Source: Apostichopus japonicus (taxonomy: Eukaryota; Echinodermata; Holothuroidea; Aspidochirotida; Stichopodidae). Taken from it: a stretch of DNA of 64,000 bases. Below the pieces are notes generated by a model that was not told the DNA's origin, searched no databases, and was given only the letters and a program-made list of their open reading frames with translations. Both the position numbers and the translations under genes were made by a program. Positions 56,156-64,000 of this stretch are shown here, one piece after another (position 1 is the first letter of the stretch; every line of letters begins with the position of its first letter). The stretch is taken from the NCBI RefSeq assembly GCF_037975245.1, contig NC_092562.1:6671501-6735500 (forward strand). The letters run 5' to 3'.

Positions 56156-57340
56156 TTAACCATATAATGTTTGCAACATCCTGCCTGGATTGCCTGTAAT
56201 GTTCAATCCCTTTTCATGGAGAAAATTCATTATTTCCTCTGTGTTGGAATATTTTCCTACATTCCACCAAAAATCATGACTCTTAAAGCCTGAAGGAAAA
56301 CATGGTGTCTGATAGGTGACCAGAACCTGTAATTCACCCAATTTGTATCGAGCACGTTGGACTTTCATGTCTCCTTGTGGAGCATTTGCAAAAACTTTCT
56401 TTTGCCTTAATATGCTATCTTTAATGGAAGGATATGGAATTGCTAATCCTTCATTATGTGCTCTATTCTCTAAAAAGGATGCAACATTCATTGGCTTAGT
56501 GGTCATAAGACACATGATGTGATCTGAAGTTACCCCTGGCAAAATGTTACCAAACTCATCATGAAACTCAATATGTGCATCTTGCATGACATTAACATTT
56601 TCTGCATTAGAAGTGTTACTACTCAAAACATTTCGCATTCGTGCAAGCTTTTCACTTGATGAACCCTTTGTCTTCAAGACCTGACGCAATTTCTGAATGT
56701 TGGTGATATTCTTAGTTTCAGAAGATGCTCTTACAAAACATGGTTTAAGCCTGTTATAATTGAATACATCACTAAGAATTTCTCCTTTGAGAGTGGCCAA
56801 CAAATAATGAGTCCTATCCAAAACTTGATGGATTACTAGTGGTCCACACCATTCTGCAGCAATTTTGCGAGAGTTCGCAGTCAAGGAGGAAGACGTTGGC
56901 TTATATAGATACACTAATTGACCCGTTGAATAAATTGCACCTTTGTCTAGTTTTGCACTTATCTTAACATTTTGAGCATCTTGTTGCTTCTTTTGTAAGA
57001 CTAACATTACCCTTGACAAATGATCAAATCGTTTCTTTAACAATGCAGCATATTCTCCATGAGATTGTGATAATCCTGCCATTGGATTGAACGATAAATT
57101 TGTAAGATTTGGTGGCTTACGTCCAAATGCAAGTTCAAATGGGCTATAGCTACCTAACTGAGGAGAGGAAAATGTGTTATATGCATAGGCTGATGTTGGG
57201 ACAAATCGTACCCAATCCGTACCAAACTGATTTAAGTTCACTTTGAGGAAATTTGAAAGAGTCTGAATGTGTCTTTCAACCTGTAAGCTTCCATGATTGC
57301 TTACACTGATGAACTTTTGTTCAATGCCTAAAGCTTTAAC
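56156..57340 (-). CDS. Integrase C-terminal part plus unknown extension (frame-displaced)
   Basis: The frame is open from the shift point near 57340. It carries the third catalytic residue of integrase (E codon 57277-57275 in SLQVERHIQTL), then DWVRFVPTSAYAYNTF and SPFELAFGRKP, blocks typical of the Ty3/gypsy integrase end, and the GPLVIHQVLDRTHYLL/NYNRLKPC segment. About 190 further residues after that (including GFKSHDFWWNVGKYSN) are unlike any integrase tail I know. They are mostly charged and polar without membrane segments. It probably belongs to pol, from which it is separated by a one-frame displacement. Confidence 0.8.
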   Translation of the reverse strand, partial: VKALGIEQKFISVSNHGSLQVERHIQTLSNFLKVNLNQFGTDWVRFVPTSAYAYNTFSSPQLGSYSPFELAFGRKPPNLTNLSFNPMAGLSQSHGEYAALLKKRFDHLSRVMLVLQKKQQDAQNVKISAKLDKGAIYSTGQLVYLYKPTSSSLTANSRKIAAEWCGPLVIHQVLDRTHYLLATLKGEILSDVFNYNRLKPCFVRASSETKNITNIQKLRQVLKTKGSSSEKLARMRNVLSSNTSNAENVNVMQDAHIEFHDEFGNILPGVTSDHIMCLMTTKPMNVASFLENRAHNEGLAIPYPSIKDSILRQKKVFANAPQGDMKVQRARYKLGELQVLVTYQTPCFPSGFKSHDFWWNVGKYSNTEEIMNFLHEKGLNITGNPGRMLQTLYG

Positions 57341-60300
57341 TTAAGAGCTCCACTAATTTTCCTGTAAGAGAAGCTGCCGCATCACTTATGATACAAGACG
57401 GTGGACCAAAGGTTGTGACTACCCTCTGCAATAATGCTTCACATATTGTCTCAGCATCAAGAGTCTTAAGAGAAACACATACAACAAATCTAGTGATCTC
57501 ATCACAAACAACCATCAAATGTTTAAATCCTGTAGCCGTTGTGGGCATAGTCTTGAAATCCAGACTAAGTCTGTCAAAAGGACGATAAGAATCAGGAATG
57601 CGAGCATGATATTGTCTCAATTTGTCCGGTTTCTTACGGAATTCTTGACAACGAAGACATGCCTGAATATAATTACTGATGCGTTGAAACATATTGCGCA
57701 GATAGAAATGCTGTCTAATGGTCAAATATGTACGCATTACACCCTGATGATTACTTAACAAGTCATCGTGATATCGAGATATTATCTGTTCTACCATAGT
57801 CTCAGGTACGACTAACTGAAGAGTCATCTTAGCATCATTAGTCTCATGCAAAAATATCCTGAATAACAAACTATTACATAACAAATAATCCTCTGCTTGA
57901 GAACGAACAGTTCTAGCATGCTTAACATTACTTGGAATAATGTCATGTGCAAGAAAATCATAAATTGGTTTGTAGTAAGGACAAGTTTGTTGTTGAATTT
58001 GCAACTCTTTTACATCAAATGGCAGATCATAGTTTTTGATCAGCTTTCCTTGAATTGCCTTCATGACTTTATTCAATTCCTTTTGTTTTGGAATGTGTCC
58101 TGTAACCAAATGATCAATGTTTGTTATGACTGGCTTCGGCTGAACAAATAATTCTGGAGGTGGTTCTCTGATTACCTCTTGCACTCTATGTCTACTCTGA
58201 TCTACTAATCTTGGCTCTGTAGGTTGAGAAACACTTGTAAAATTTGGCACAACTAATACATCTGGGCTAAATGTATGTCGATTTTCACTCGGCATAGTAA
58301 TAATAGGCCTTTGAATACATGTATCTCTCTTATCAGTAGAAATTACTGGTGTAGTCGTCTTTTGTGACTCAGATTGTGGTCTCTGTGTAACATGATCACT
58401 AGAATGTGTTGCCTTAGGACCGGATGTCCTATTAACTCTATTTGTTGATACTTTGGCTGGGGAATCCTGCTTGGACTCCTTTGTGACTTTATTCGGAAAT
58501 AAATCTGGAACTTTGACTCCCATTGACCTTGCCATTGACCTTGTCATGATTGGATTAAATGTCTCCTTAGGTGGAGTTGAAAAATCCTCATAAGAAGTGA
58601 CCTCTTGAGCAACCTGATCTATTTCAGAGTGAAATTCCTGTGGTGCTCTAGACAAATAATCTGCCAAAACCAATTCTGAGCCTTTCTTGTAACCAACCTG
58701 AAACGTAAATTCTGACAATTTGAACAGAAGCTTACGTAAGCGTGAAGTTGCTGGTTCTTGTTTTGACTTAAACAATTCAACAATGGCTGAGTGATCAACA
58801 TATGCCTCAAATTCTACATTTTGCAATAAATGTTTGAATGCTGTCACATTAATAAGTAGACCCATCATTTCTAATTCAGTTACACTATACCTCTGACATG
58901 CTGGTGGTAATACCTTAGAGTAATATGCAATAATATTCTCTTTGCCATTAACTCTTTGTGTCAGGTATGATCCTGTTGCTACTCGTGATGTGTCGCTATA
59001 TAATACAAAACGACCATATTTCTGTGGCATATGCAATATAGGTGGATTACACAACAACTCTTTAATACTTTGAAATGCACACTGATGTTCCTCTGTCCAT
59101 TTAAATACCTTTCTCTTACGACTCAAATGATGTAATGGTTGCAATAGTGCTTGAATATTTGGAAAAAATGAAGCCACATAATTAACTGCACCTACAAATC
59201 GTCTTACTGACTTAACATTGTGTGGTTTCGGTGTGTTCCTGATTGCTGCACATCTGTCATGCAAAGGTTGGATACAAGCCTCACCTTCTGGGGTTATTGA
59301 GAGCAAATGTCCCATATATCGGACTGAATTTTGGAAAATGCTACACTTTTTCGGAGAGATTTTCAATCCGTTGTCCATTAAAACCTTAAAAATTGCCTGT
59401 AGGTGTTGTTTGTGAGATTGTTTGTCTGCACTGTACACAATAATATCGTCATGATGAGCAATACAGCACTTATTTGAATTTGGGATCGTTGCCAAAATAT
59501 CATTAATTTTCGACTGAAAGATCGCTGGAGATAAATTCAATCCCTGTGGTAAGCGTTTATAATAATAATGCTTTCCTCCATGAAATGAAGCAATACCTGT
59601 ATATTGTTGTGCATGAACACTAAGTGGCAGACAGAAGAATGCAGACTTTAAATCAAGAACACCCAAAATTTTGGCTCCAGAGTACCCTATGGTACGGATA
59701 GTCTCATTCAGTAATGGAAATGGGTGATTGAGACGTTTTATCCTACTATTCAAGTAGCGAAAATCTGTGACAACCCTTTTGTCTTTTGTTCCCTTCTTTG
59801 GAATGAGGAAAACCGGTGAGGTATAAGACTGATGTCCTACCGCTAAGATTCCTAATCGCACTAATTTGTCTAGCTCACTGGCGACAATGACTTTGTCCTC
59901 ATCTGAAAGTCTATAGGGACGTATGTAAAATGGCTCATCATTAGTAAGAGTAATATCAGCCTCATAATTTGGACAGTGAGATAATTCACCATAAAGAGAA
60001 AATGCATCTCTATGTGAGTCTAGAAATTCATAAATGCTTTCTGTTTCTGACGCATTCAGAATACTTTGTTCCAAATTAATGTTTTCTCTCATGATTTCCT
60101 GTTCGGATTTGGAAACCAGGGGATCATCGGCTGTCAAATGTGGATATCGATGTAAATTATATCGTGTAATTTCATCACGATTCTCTTTAGAGTTTGAATT
60201 GGTTCGAAAAAGAGATGGTTTTTCGATGTCTCTCATGACATTGAGAAAATCTAGAGAATCAGTAGGTATGTCTTCTGTGACCGTAATGATATCTGCTAAA

Positions 60301-61094
60301 TCTAAATGAGCCACTGTGCGAGAAGGATTCAGACAAAATTTCTGGTTACCCATGTTCCTTAGTAGAATCTTTGTTCTACCTTTATGCATTTTCACTAACA
60401 TTCGTGAAGGACACATACGAGATATTAGAGGAAACGGTTTAATAACCACATCTGCATTTCGTGCATATAGTGGAAGACGTCCCTGTACAGTAATGTATCT
60501 TTGCTGACCTGGGTAAATAACAAATCTCTGCACTGGCCTAAGGAAGACTTTGGCTTGTTTAATTCTAAAACAGTTTGTGGTAAAGTCCAATGATCCATTC
60601 AATTCCTTCAGAGTTTGACTACCTAATATTAAGTCAATACCTGTCAGGTTTGCAGCAATTAAAGCAGAAAGCTGAAATTCATGACCCTGAATTTTGACCT
60701 GAAATGTTATCGTGCTATACGCATGAATAAACTGACCATTACCCAACTTTAGGTTTACTACATCAACTGAGACTGGTTGTATAGAGGATAAATACTTTGA
60801 ATTTTGCACTGTAGAAGAAGAAATGATAGAGCGTGTCGCTCCACTATCAAACAACAATGAAATTCCTTTACCATCATGTAAAGTACCTCTTACAAAATTA
60901 CGTGTGTCCAGTTGAATATCCACACTACGGTCGTTACCTGTATATTTAGAACTAGGAATATTACTATTCTTCCAAATATTATTTGCTTTACGTTTCAATC
61001 TTCCTTTACTTGGTACTTTGTCTGGAGTCACTGTATGATGAGTGCAATCATAAGTGCTCCCTACTGAAAATTCTGTGTTGGTACTCTGTTTACC
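57336..61094 (-). CDS. Pol: protease, reverse transcriptase, RNase H, integrase (broken near end)
   Basis: The frame is open from 61094, overlapping gag by 34 bases in the -1 frame. Order: aspartic protease (LLFDSGATRSII, D codon 60848-60846); reverse transcriptase with KRVVTDFRYLN, VLDLKSAFF and LPQGLNLSPAIFQ; then CIAHHDDIIVYS at about 59462, where HHDD replaces the usual YxDD. RNase H starts near FVLYSDTS (about 59000). Integrase has an H-H...C-x2-C zinc-binding region (ACLRCQ at about 57660) and core aspartates at 57560-57558 (SLDFKTM) and 57383-57381 (IISDAAAS). The frame stops at 57338-57336, before the third catalytic residue. A long Ser/Thr/Pro-rich linker lies between RNase H and integrase. 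Confidence 0.93.
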   Translation of the reverse strand, partial: GKQSTNTEFSVGSTYDCTHHTVTPDKVPSKGRLKRKANNIWKNSNIPSSKYTGNDRSVDIQLDTRNFVRGTLHDGKGISLLFDSGATRSIISSSTVQNSKYLSSIQPVSVDVVNLKLGNGQFIHAYSTITFQVKIQGHEFQLSALIAANLTGIDLILGSQTLKELNGSLDFTTNCFRIKQAKVFLRPVQRFVIYPGQQRYITVQGRLPLYARNADVVIKPFPLISRMCPSRMLVKMHKGRTKILLRNMGNQKFCLNPSRTVAHLDLADIITVTEDIPTDSLDFLNVMRDIEKPSLFRTNSNSKENRDEITRYNLHRYPHLTADDPLVSKSEQEIMRENINLEQSILNASETESIYEFLDSHRDAFSLYGELSHCPNYEADITLTNDEPFYIRPYRLSDEDKVIVASELDKLVRLGILAVGHQSYTSPVFLIPKKGTKDKRVVTDFRYLNSRIKRLNHPFPLLNETIRTIGYSGAKILGVLDLKSAFFCLPLSVHAQQYTGIASFHGGKHYYYKRLPQGLNLSPAIFQSKINDILATIPNSNKCCIAHHDDIIVYSADKQSHKQHLQAIFKVLMDNGLKISPKKCSIFQNSVRYMGHLLSITPEGEACIQPLHDRCAAIRNTPKPHNVKSVRRFVGAVNYVASFFPNIQALLQPLHHLSRKRKVFKWTEEHQCAFQSIKELLCNPPILHMPQKYGRFVLYSDTSRVATGSYLTQRVNGKENIIAYYSKVLPPACQRYSVTELEMMGLLINVTAFKHLLQNVEFEAYVDHSAIVELFKSKQEPATSRLRKLLFKLSEFTFQVGYKKGSELVLADYLSRAPQEFHSEIDQVAQEVTSYEDFSTPPKETFNPIMTRSMARSMGVKVPDLFPNKVTKESKQDSPAKVSTNRVNRTSGPKATHSSDHVTQRPQSESQKTTTPVISTDKRDTCIQRPIITMPSENRHTFSPDVLVVPNFTSVSQPTEPRLVDQSRHRVQEVIREPPPELFVQPKPVITNIDHLVTGHIPKQKELNKVMKAIQGKLIKNYDLPFDVKELQIQQQTCPYYKPIYDFLAHDIIPSNVKHARTVRSQAEDYLLCNSLLFRIFLHETNDAKMTLQLVVPETMVEQIISRYHDDLLSNHQGVMRTYLTIRQHFYLRNMFQRISNYIQACLRCQEFRKKPDKLRQYHARIPDSYRPFDRLSLDFKTMPTTATGFKHLMVVCDEITRFVVCVSLKTLDAETICEALLQRVVTTFGPPSCIISDAAASLTGKLVELLS

Positions 61095-62017
61095 TTAGCC
61101 TCCAATTCATGGCTTAGGCGAATTTGGCAATATTGTGCAAAATGACCTCTATTTTGGCAGTAGTAACATGTGATTGAAGGATTAAAACATGGTAACCTTC
61201 TCCTGTTATTATTCTGACCTGTCCTAGGACCACGAGAATCACGAGAACTATATCTTTGCCTCATATCTTTTGGATTGTCTTGCGATTCTGACCTACGTGA
61301 CTGATCAAACTTGGTTTCTAATTCCTGAATTTTGGTACACAACTCGTGTATCTCAGAAGATGCAGAAATAGTAGGAGTCTGAACAGAAGACGCTTTGTCG
61401 TGCATTGCCATAAATTGTTCGGAAGAAGCTGTGGGTTGACTTTGGATTTGTAAGTCAAAATAACATTGCACTTTCATGACCAAATCTGCAATTGTTGCTT
61501 GTGGTGATGCAGACATTAACACTGCTGAGCGGCATTGCAAAGGCAGGGTCGAGATCAATTTATCTCTAATTTGGTCCTCGCCATAATTTAATTGTGCTGC
61601 AGCTTTGGAAATTTTGGCCAAATGTGCTTGAGCTGTATCACCTGGCGTATAGCTTAATGCGTGAAATGCCTGTGATTTTGCATAGGAAGAAGTTCCTGGA
61701 CTGAAACGAGCAAGGAATTGCTTGCGCAGATCAGTAATAGTTGAAAAATTTTTGTTTTCAATCCAGAGTCTGGCTTGGCCTTTTAGTGTTCGCTTAAATA
61801 TGCGACATATTTCATTAAATTCTTCCGCTACAGCCTCAGGGGTGGTTTGGGACGGCAATTTATGCACCTCTAAATAATCTTCAAATCCCAAATAATGAGC
61901 TTCGGCTAAATCTGCATCAATTACATCGCCCTGAAATCGTGATGGCAAAAAATCAGTGGGCCTATGTTTCTGCATAACATTAACAGAGGTCGAAGTTTCC
62001 TGTTCACTGACGGACAT
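61061..62017 (-). CDS. Gag of the LTR retrotransposon (318 residues)
   Basis: ATG at 62017. Residues about 60-190 (ARLWIENKNFSTITDLRKQF, LARFSPGTSSYA) match the capsid-type retrotransposon gag region. One CCHC zinc knuckle, CYYCQNRGHFAQYC, is at about residues 284-297, preceded by an Arg-rich stretch. The stop is TAG at 61063-61061. GGTAAAC in the zero frame (61094-61088) sits at the very start of the overlap with pol and is a candidate -1 slip site. Confidence 0.93.
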   Translation of the reverse strand: MSVSEQETSTSVNVMQKHRPTDFLPSRFQGDVIDADLAEAHYLGFEDYLEVHKLPSQTTPEAVAEEFNEICRIFKRTLKGQARLWIENKNFSTITDLRKQFLARFSPGTSSYAKSQAFHALSYTPGDTAQAHLAKISKAAAQLNYGEDQIRDKLISTLPLQCRSAVLMSASPQATIADLVMKVQCYFDLQIQSQPTASSEQFMAMHDKASSVQTPTISASSEIHELCTKIQELETKFDQSRRSESQDNPKDMRQRYSSRDSRGPRTGQNNNRRRLPCFNPSITCYYCQNRGHFAQYCQIRLSHELEAKVNRVPTQNFQ

Positions 62018-62680
62018 TATGCCGCATACAATTAGGCTAGTTATGAGTATACAACATGAGCCTATACTTAATTGAACACACTATCGACCGCAATACAAAT
62101 AAGCAAATATGCAATACATGGACACGATTAAAATAACTTATCAGTACACTCTGATCTCAAATAGGGGTTGGGATACAAATTGGCATGATTTCACTCACCC
62201 TTAAGTTTATCTAAGAACTGGTACTGGAAACGATGATTGAAGTCCCTCGGTTAGCAGTAGTAGTAGTACAGTAGCAGCGGCAGGTAGTAGCAGGTAGGCC
62301 TACATCTCGTATAACTGCAGATTCGTTCGCCGTTGACATCGGGTAGAGTCTAGGCTTAGATCGCGAAAATGTTCAGTTCTGATGTTTAGAGCTGTAGTAT
62401 GACTAACTACTAGTTGCGCGAATGTTCAAACGCGAACTGCATGCTGGGTTGATTAACGTTAGTGTACAGATCAGTGGTTCCGGTGTACAGACTTAGGCTA
62501 GTATAGGCTGACTTCCCTCGTAGAGTGTGTATGTTAGGCAACTTCGTGAACATGCGTTGTGTTCCTCGTTACGTCTTCGGGCCAAAAAAATCCTCCTGTT
62601 CGTTATTGAACGTAACGAACGAAAGTTGTGAAAAGTTCCGTTACCGTTTTGTTCCTGAAGAAAGCAACCGATCTCCACCA
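62018..62680 (-). other. Retrotransposon leader with presumed primer-binding site
   Basis: Directly after the 5' LTR the minus strand reads TGGTGGAGATCGGTTGC. It starts TGG as primer-binding sites for a tRNA CCA end do, but I cannot name the tRNA. The rest of the 660-base leader has a GTA/GCA-rich patch near 62243-62300 and no reading frame. Confidence 0.55.
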
Positions 62681-63337
62681 TGTAATATTGTGACGAGCCC
62701 GGCTCCTCCGATGGTAATACTACATCGGGACTCGCGATAGAAAGGTACTGGGATATCTTGATGCCGTTTTTATGCTTCTTCAGGAGATGTCTCGAACGGG
62801 CGAAAACAATGAGTTCACAGAAAAACAATTTGACAAGATCGGATTTGATTAGTGATTCGGTATAATTTCTTCTCTGTCGATTCTCTTTACAAATAAAACT
62901 AAATTACAATGATTTGATTTGACTTGACTTGACTCCGTCAATTAAACAATTAGGAGTGATGAACTTTCGGCGGCGTGATAAATTTGCTGATCAAGTGATA
63001 AAACTTTCGGCCTCCTTTTTCTTTTAAACCTTACTTCCATAAAATCTCTCTGCGCACAATCAGTAGGCAGCCAATAAACTGACCATCCTGTATTAACTTA
63101 ACAATATAAAAATAAGTGCGCTGGCACTGATCTGCCCTGATTGGTTGGGAGTTTGGAAGTCCATCCCCTTTCTATGGAAACTTCCATACCACGTGAGAGA
63201 ACCTTCTCGAATGTTCCACAGACATAATGGAATCTATTTTGGGAAAAGGCCCTGTACCAAGATTCAATAAGATAGTTAAAAACTTCTCGTGGGAAAACTG
63301 AATCCATGACCTAGATAAATACATAAGAGGCCCGTAA
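62681..63337 (-). repeat. 5' LTR, interrupted
   Basis: Matches 54193-54849 base for base as far as I can see. After CCCGTAA (63331-63337) the LTR sequence is replaced by the start of a DNA transposon; the remaining 58 bp should follow on the far side of that insert, outside the window. Confidence 0.93.
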
Positions 63338-64000
63338 CAGGCGCGTATCCAGGATTTTCTAACCCGGGGGGCGCGAATTACTATCTAAGCGGAGCGCCAC
63401 CATCGGTTGGCGCGGAGCGTACAAGAAAATTTCTGGTTTTGATACCCCCCAGATCACCGGAAATGGCACTTCTCGGGCTTGAAAATGAGCAACCAGATGT
63501 AGACTTTTGCCTGAGAACCAAGTATTTCCCAAAATTTTTTTCCATCCATATCCTTTTTGAAGATTGTCACCAGTCACACATCATGTTCGACCTGATTGCA
63601 TGTCCTATGGATCATTGCTTTTGTAGGTTATTCTACGTCACGGCCCACAATATCCGAAAGCCCCACTTTTGAAGGTTTTAAGCCCATTACTTGTTGAGAA
63701 TTTGAAAATTCACTTTTCTCGTGAATAAAATCACTTGAAAACATACCCATAATGTTGCAGAAAATTCAATCTATAGACAACCAATATAGAAAAACCTCCT
63801 TGAACCCCTAACAGACAGGTCAAAATTGAACGAGTAGAGGAAAGTATGATGAAGAATGTTGGTGATGAAATTTTGGAAAATTCAGACACAGTTAATTTAT
63901 TGGTGTAGAAATATTGCAACCTCTTATAATGGCTTTTACAAAACTTGGTTGAAGGAACAGAAAAATAGCAGATATTTCCGATATCGAAACCGAACACTTC
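63338..64000. mobile_element. DNA transposon inserted in the 5' LTR (runs off the window)
   Basis: Starts CAGGCGCGTATCCAGG immediately after LTR base 63337. It is a near-identical reverse complement of the right part of the 19609-21449 element (21449 back to about 20780), including the shared hairpin module in reverse (63380-63477). If the family's 5-bp rule holds, CGTAA should be duplicated at the far end. The window ends close to the point where the other copy carries its nested 20448-20773 insert. Confidence 0.9.

Larger units (their letters stand above)
54193..63337 (-). mobile_element. Ty3/gypsy-type LTR retrotransposon, young, interrupted 5' LTR
   Basis: Order on minus: 5' LTR (63337-62681, cut by another transposon), leader, gag (62017-61061), pol (61094-57336), a displaced integrase end plus extension (57340-56156), untranslated tail, purine tract (54915-54908) and 3' LTR (54907-54193). 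Protease, reverse transcriptase, RNase H and integrase in that order define the Ty3/gypsy type. No envelope frame is seen. The 54193 edge is followed leftward by TTAT; the matching target duplication should lie beyond the window. LTRs look identical over the 657 bases that can be aligned. Confidence 0.95.

Overview
The window is animal nuclear DNA: spliced genes with GT-AG introns and mitochondrial-protein coding, large amounts of transposon sequence, tRNA-derived SINEs and minisatellites, and no operons. The repeat style (short transposons carrying long C/G runs, (TAA)n-tailed SINEs, CR1-like and Ty3/gypsy elements) suggests a marine invertebrate, possibly an echinoderm such as a sea cucumber. 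That placement is inference; no sequence search was possible.

Two host genes can be reconstructed completely. On the plus strand at 7394-14193, seven exons join in frame to a 337-residue Gfo/Idh/MocA oxidoreductase (inositol 2-dehydrogenase-like) that keeps the Rossmann GxGxxG, the EKP lysine and the D-x3-H catalytic pair. On the minus strand at 49327-44462, four exons join to a 174-residue mitochondrial ATP synthase delta subunit (ATP5F1D). The stop codon of ATP5F1D is the first three bases of a 3.7-kb array of about 63 copies of a 58-bp unit (40784-44464). Each unit carries, in the sense direction of the gene, a consensus 5' splice site (GTAAGT, in a few units GTATGT) and no AATAAA.

The rest is mostly mobile DNA. 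1-5600: a hAT/P52rIPK-like transposase fossil, an L1-like reverse transcriptase scrap, duplicated segments, a 13-copy minisatellite and a SINE. 12431-13785 (inside the last intron of the oxidoreductase gene), 19604-21454, 33719-39009 and 63338-end: members of a non-autonomous DNA transposon family with CAGGGGCG(T/G)ATCCAGG termini and 5-bp target duplications, nested up to four levels deep and sharing a roughly 100-bp hairpin-containing module. 24640-25960: a second SINE, a GGGAT-rich minisatellite and a 10-bp repeat. 31785-33110: a dispersed repeat with nuclear-receptor DR1-like sites, interrupted by a 5'-truncated CR1-like LINE. 44931-45286 and 49956-50359: two small hAT elements with 8-bp target duplications, one in an ATP5F1D intron.

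54193-63337 is a 9.1-kb Ty3/gypsy-type LTR retrotransposon on the minus strand. Its two LTRs look identical over 657 aligned bases, so it is young. Its integrase nevertheless carries a frameshift at about 57341, its reverse transcriptase has HHDD in place of YxDD, and its last reading frame has an unexplained C-terminal extension of about 190 residues. Its 5' LTR has been invaded by one of the 5-bp-TSD transposons, which runs out of the window.

The stretches between these features show no recognisable genes. Exon calls rest on homology to family signatures and on splice-site and phase agreement read by eye; repeat identities are also by eye.
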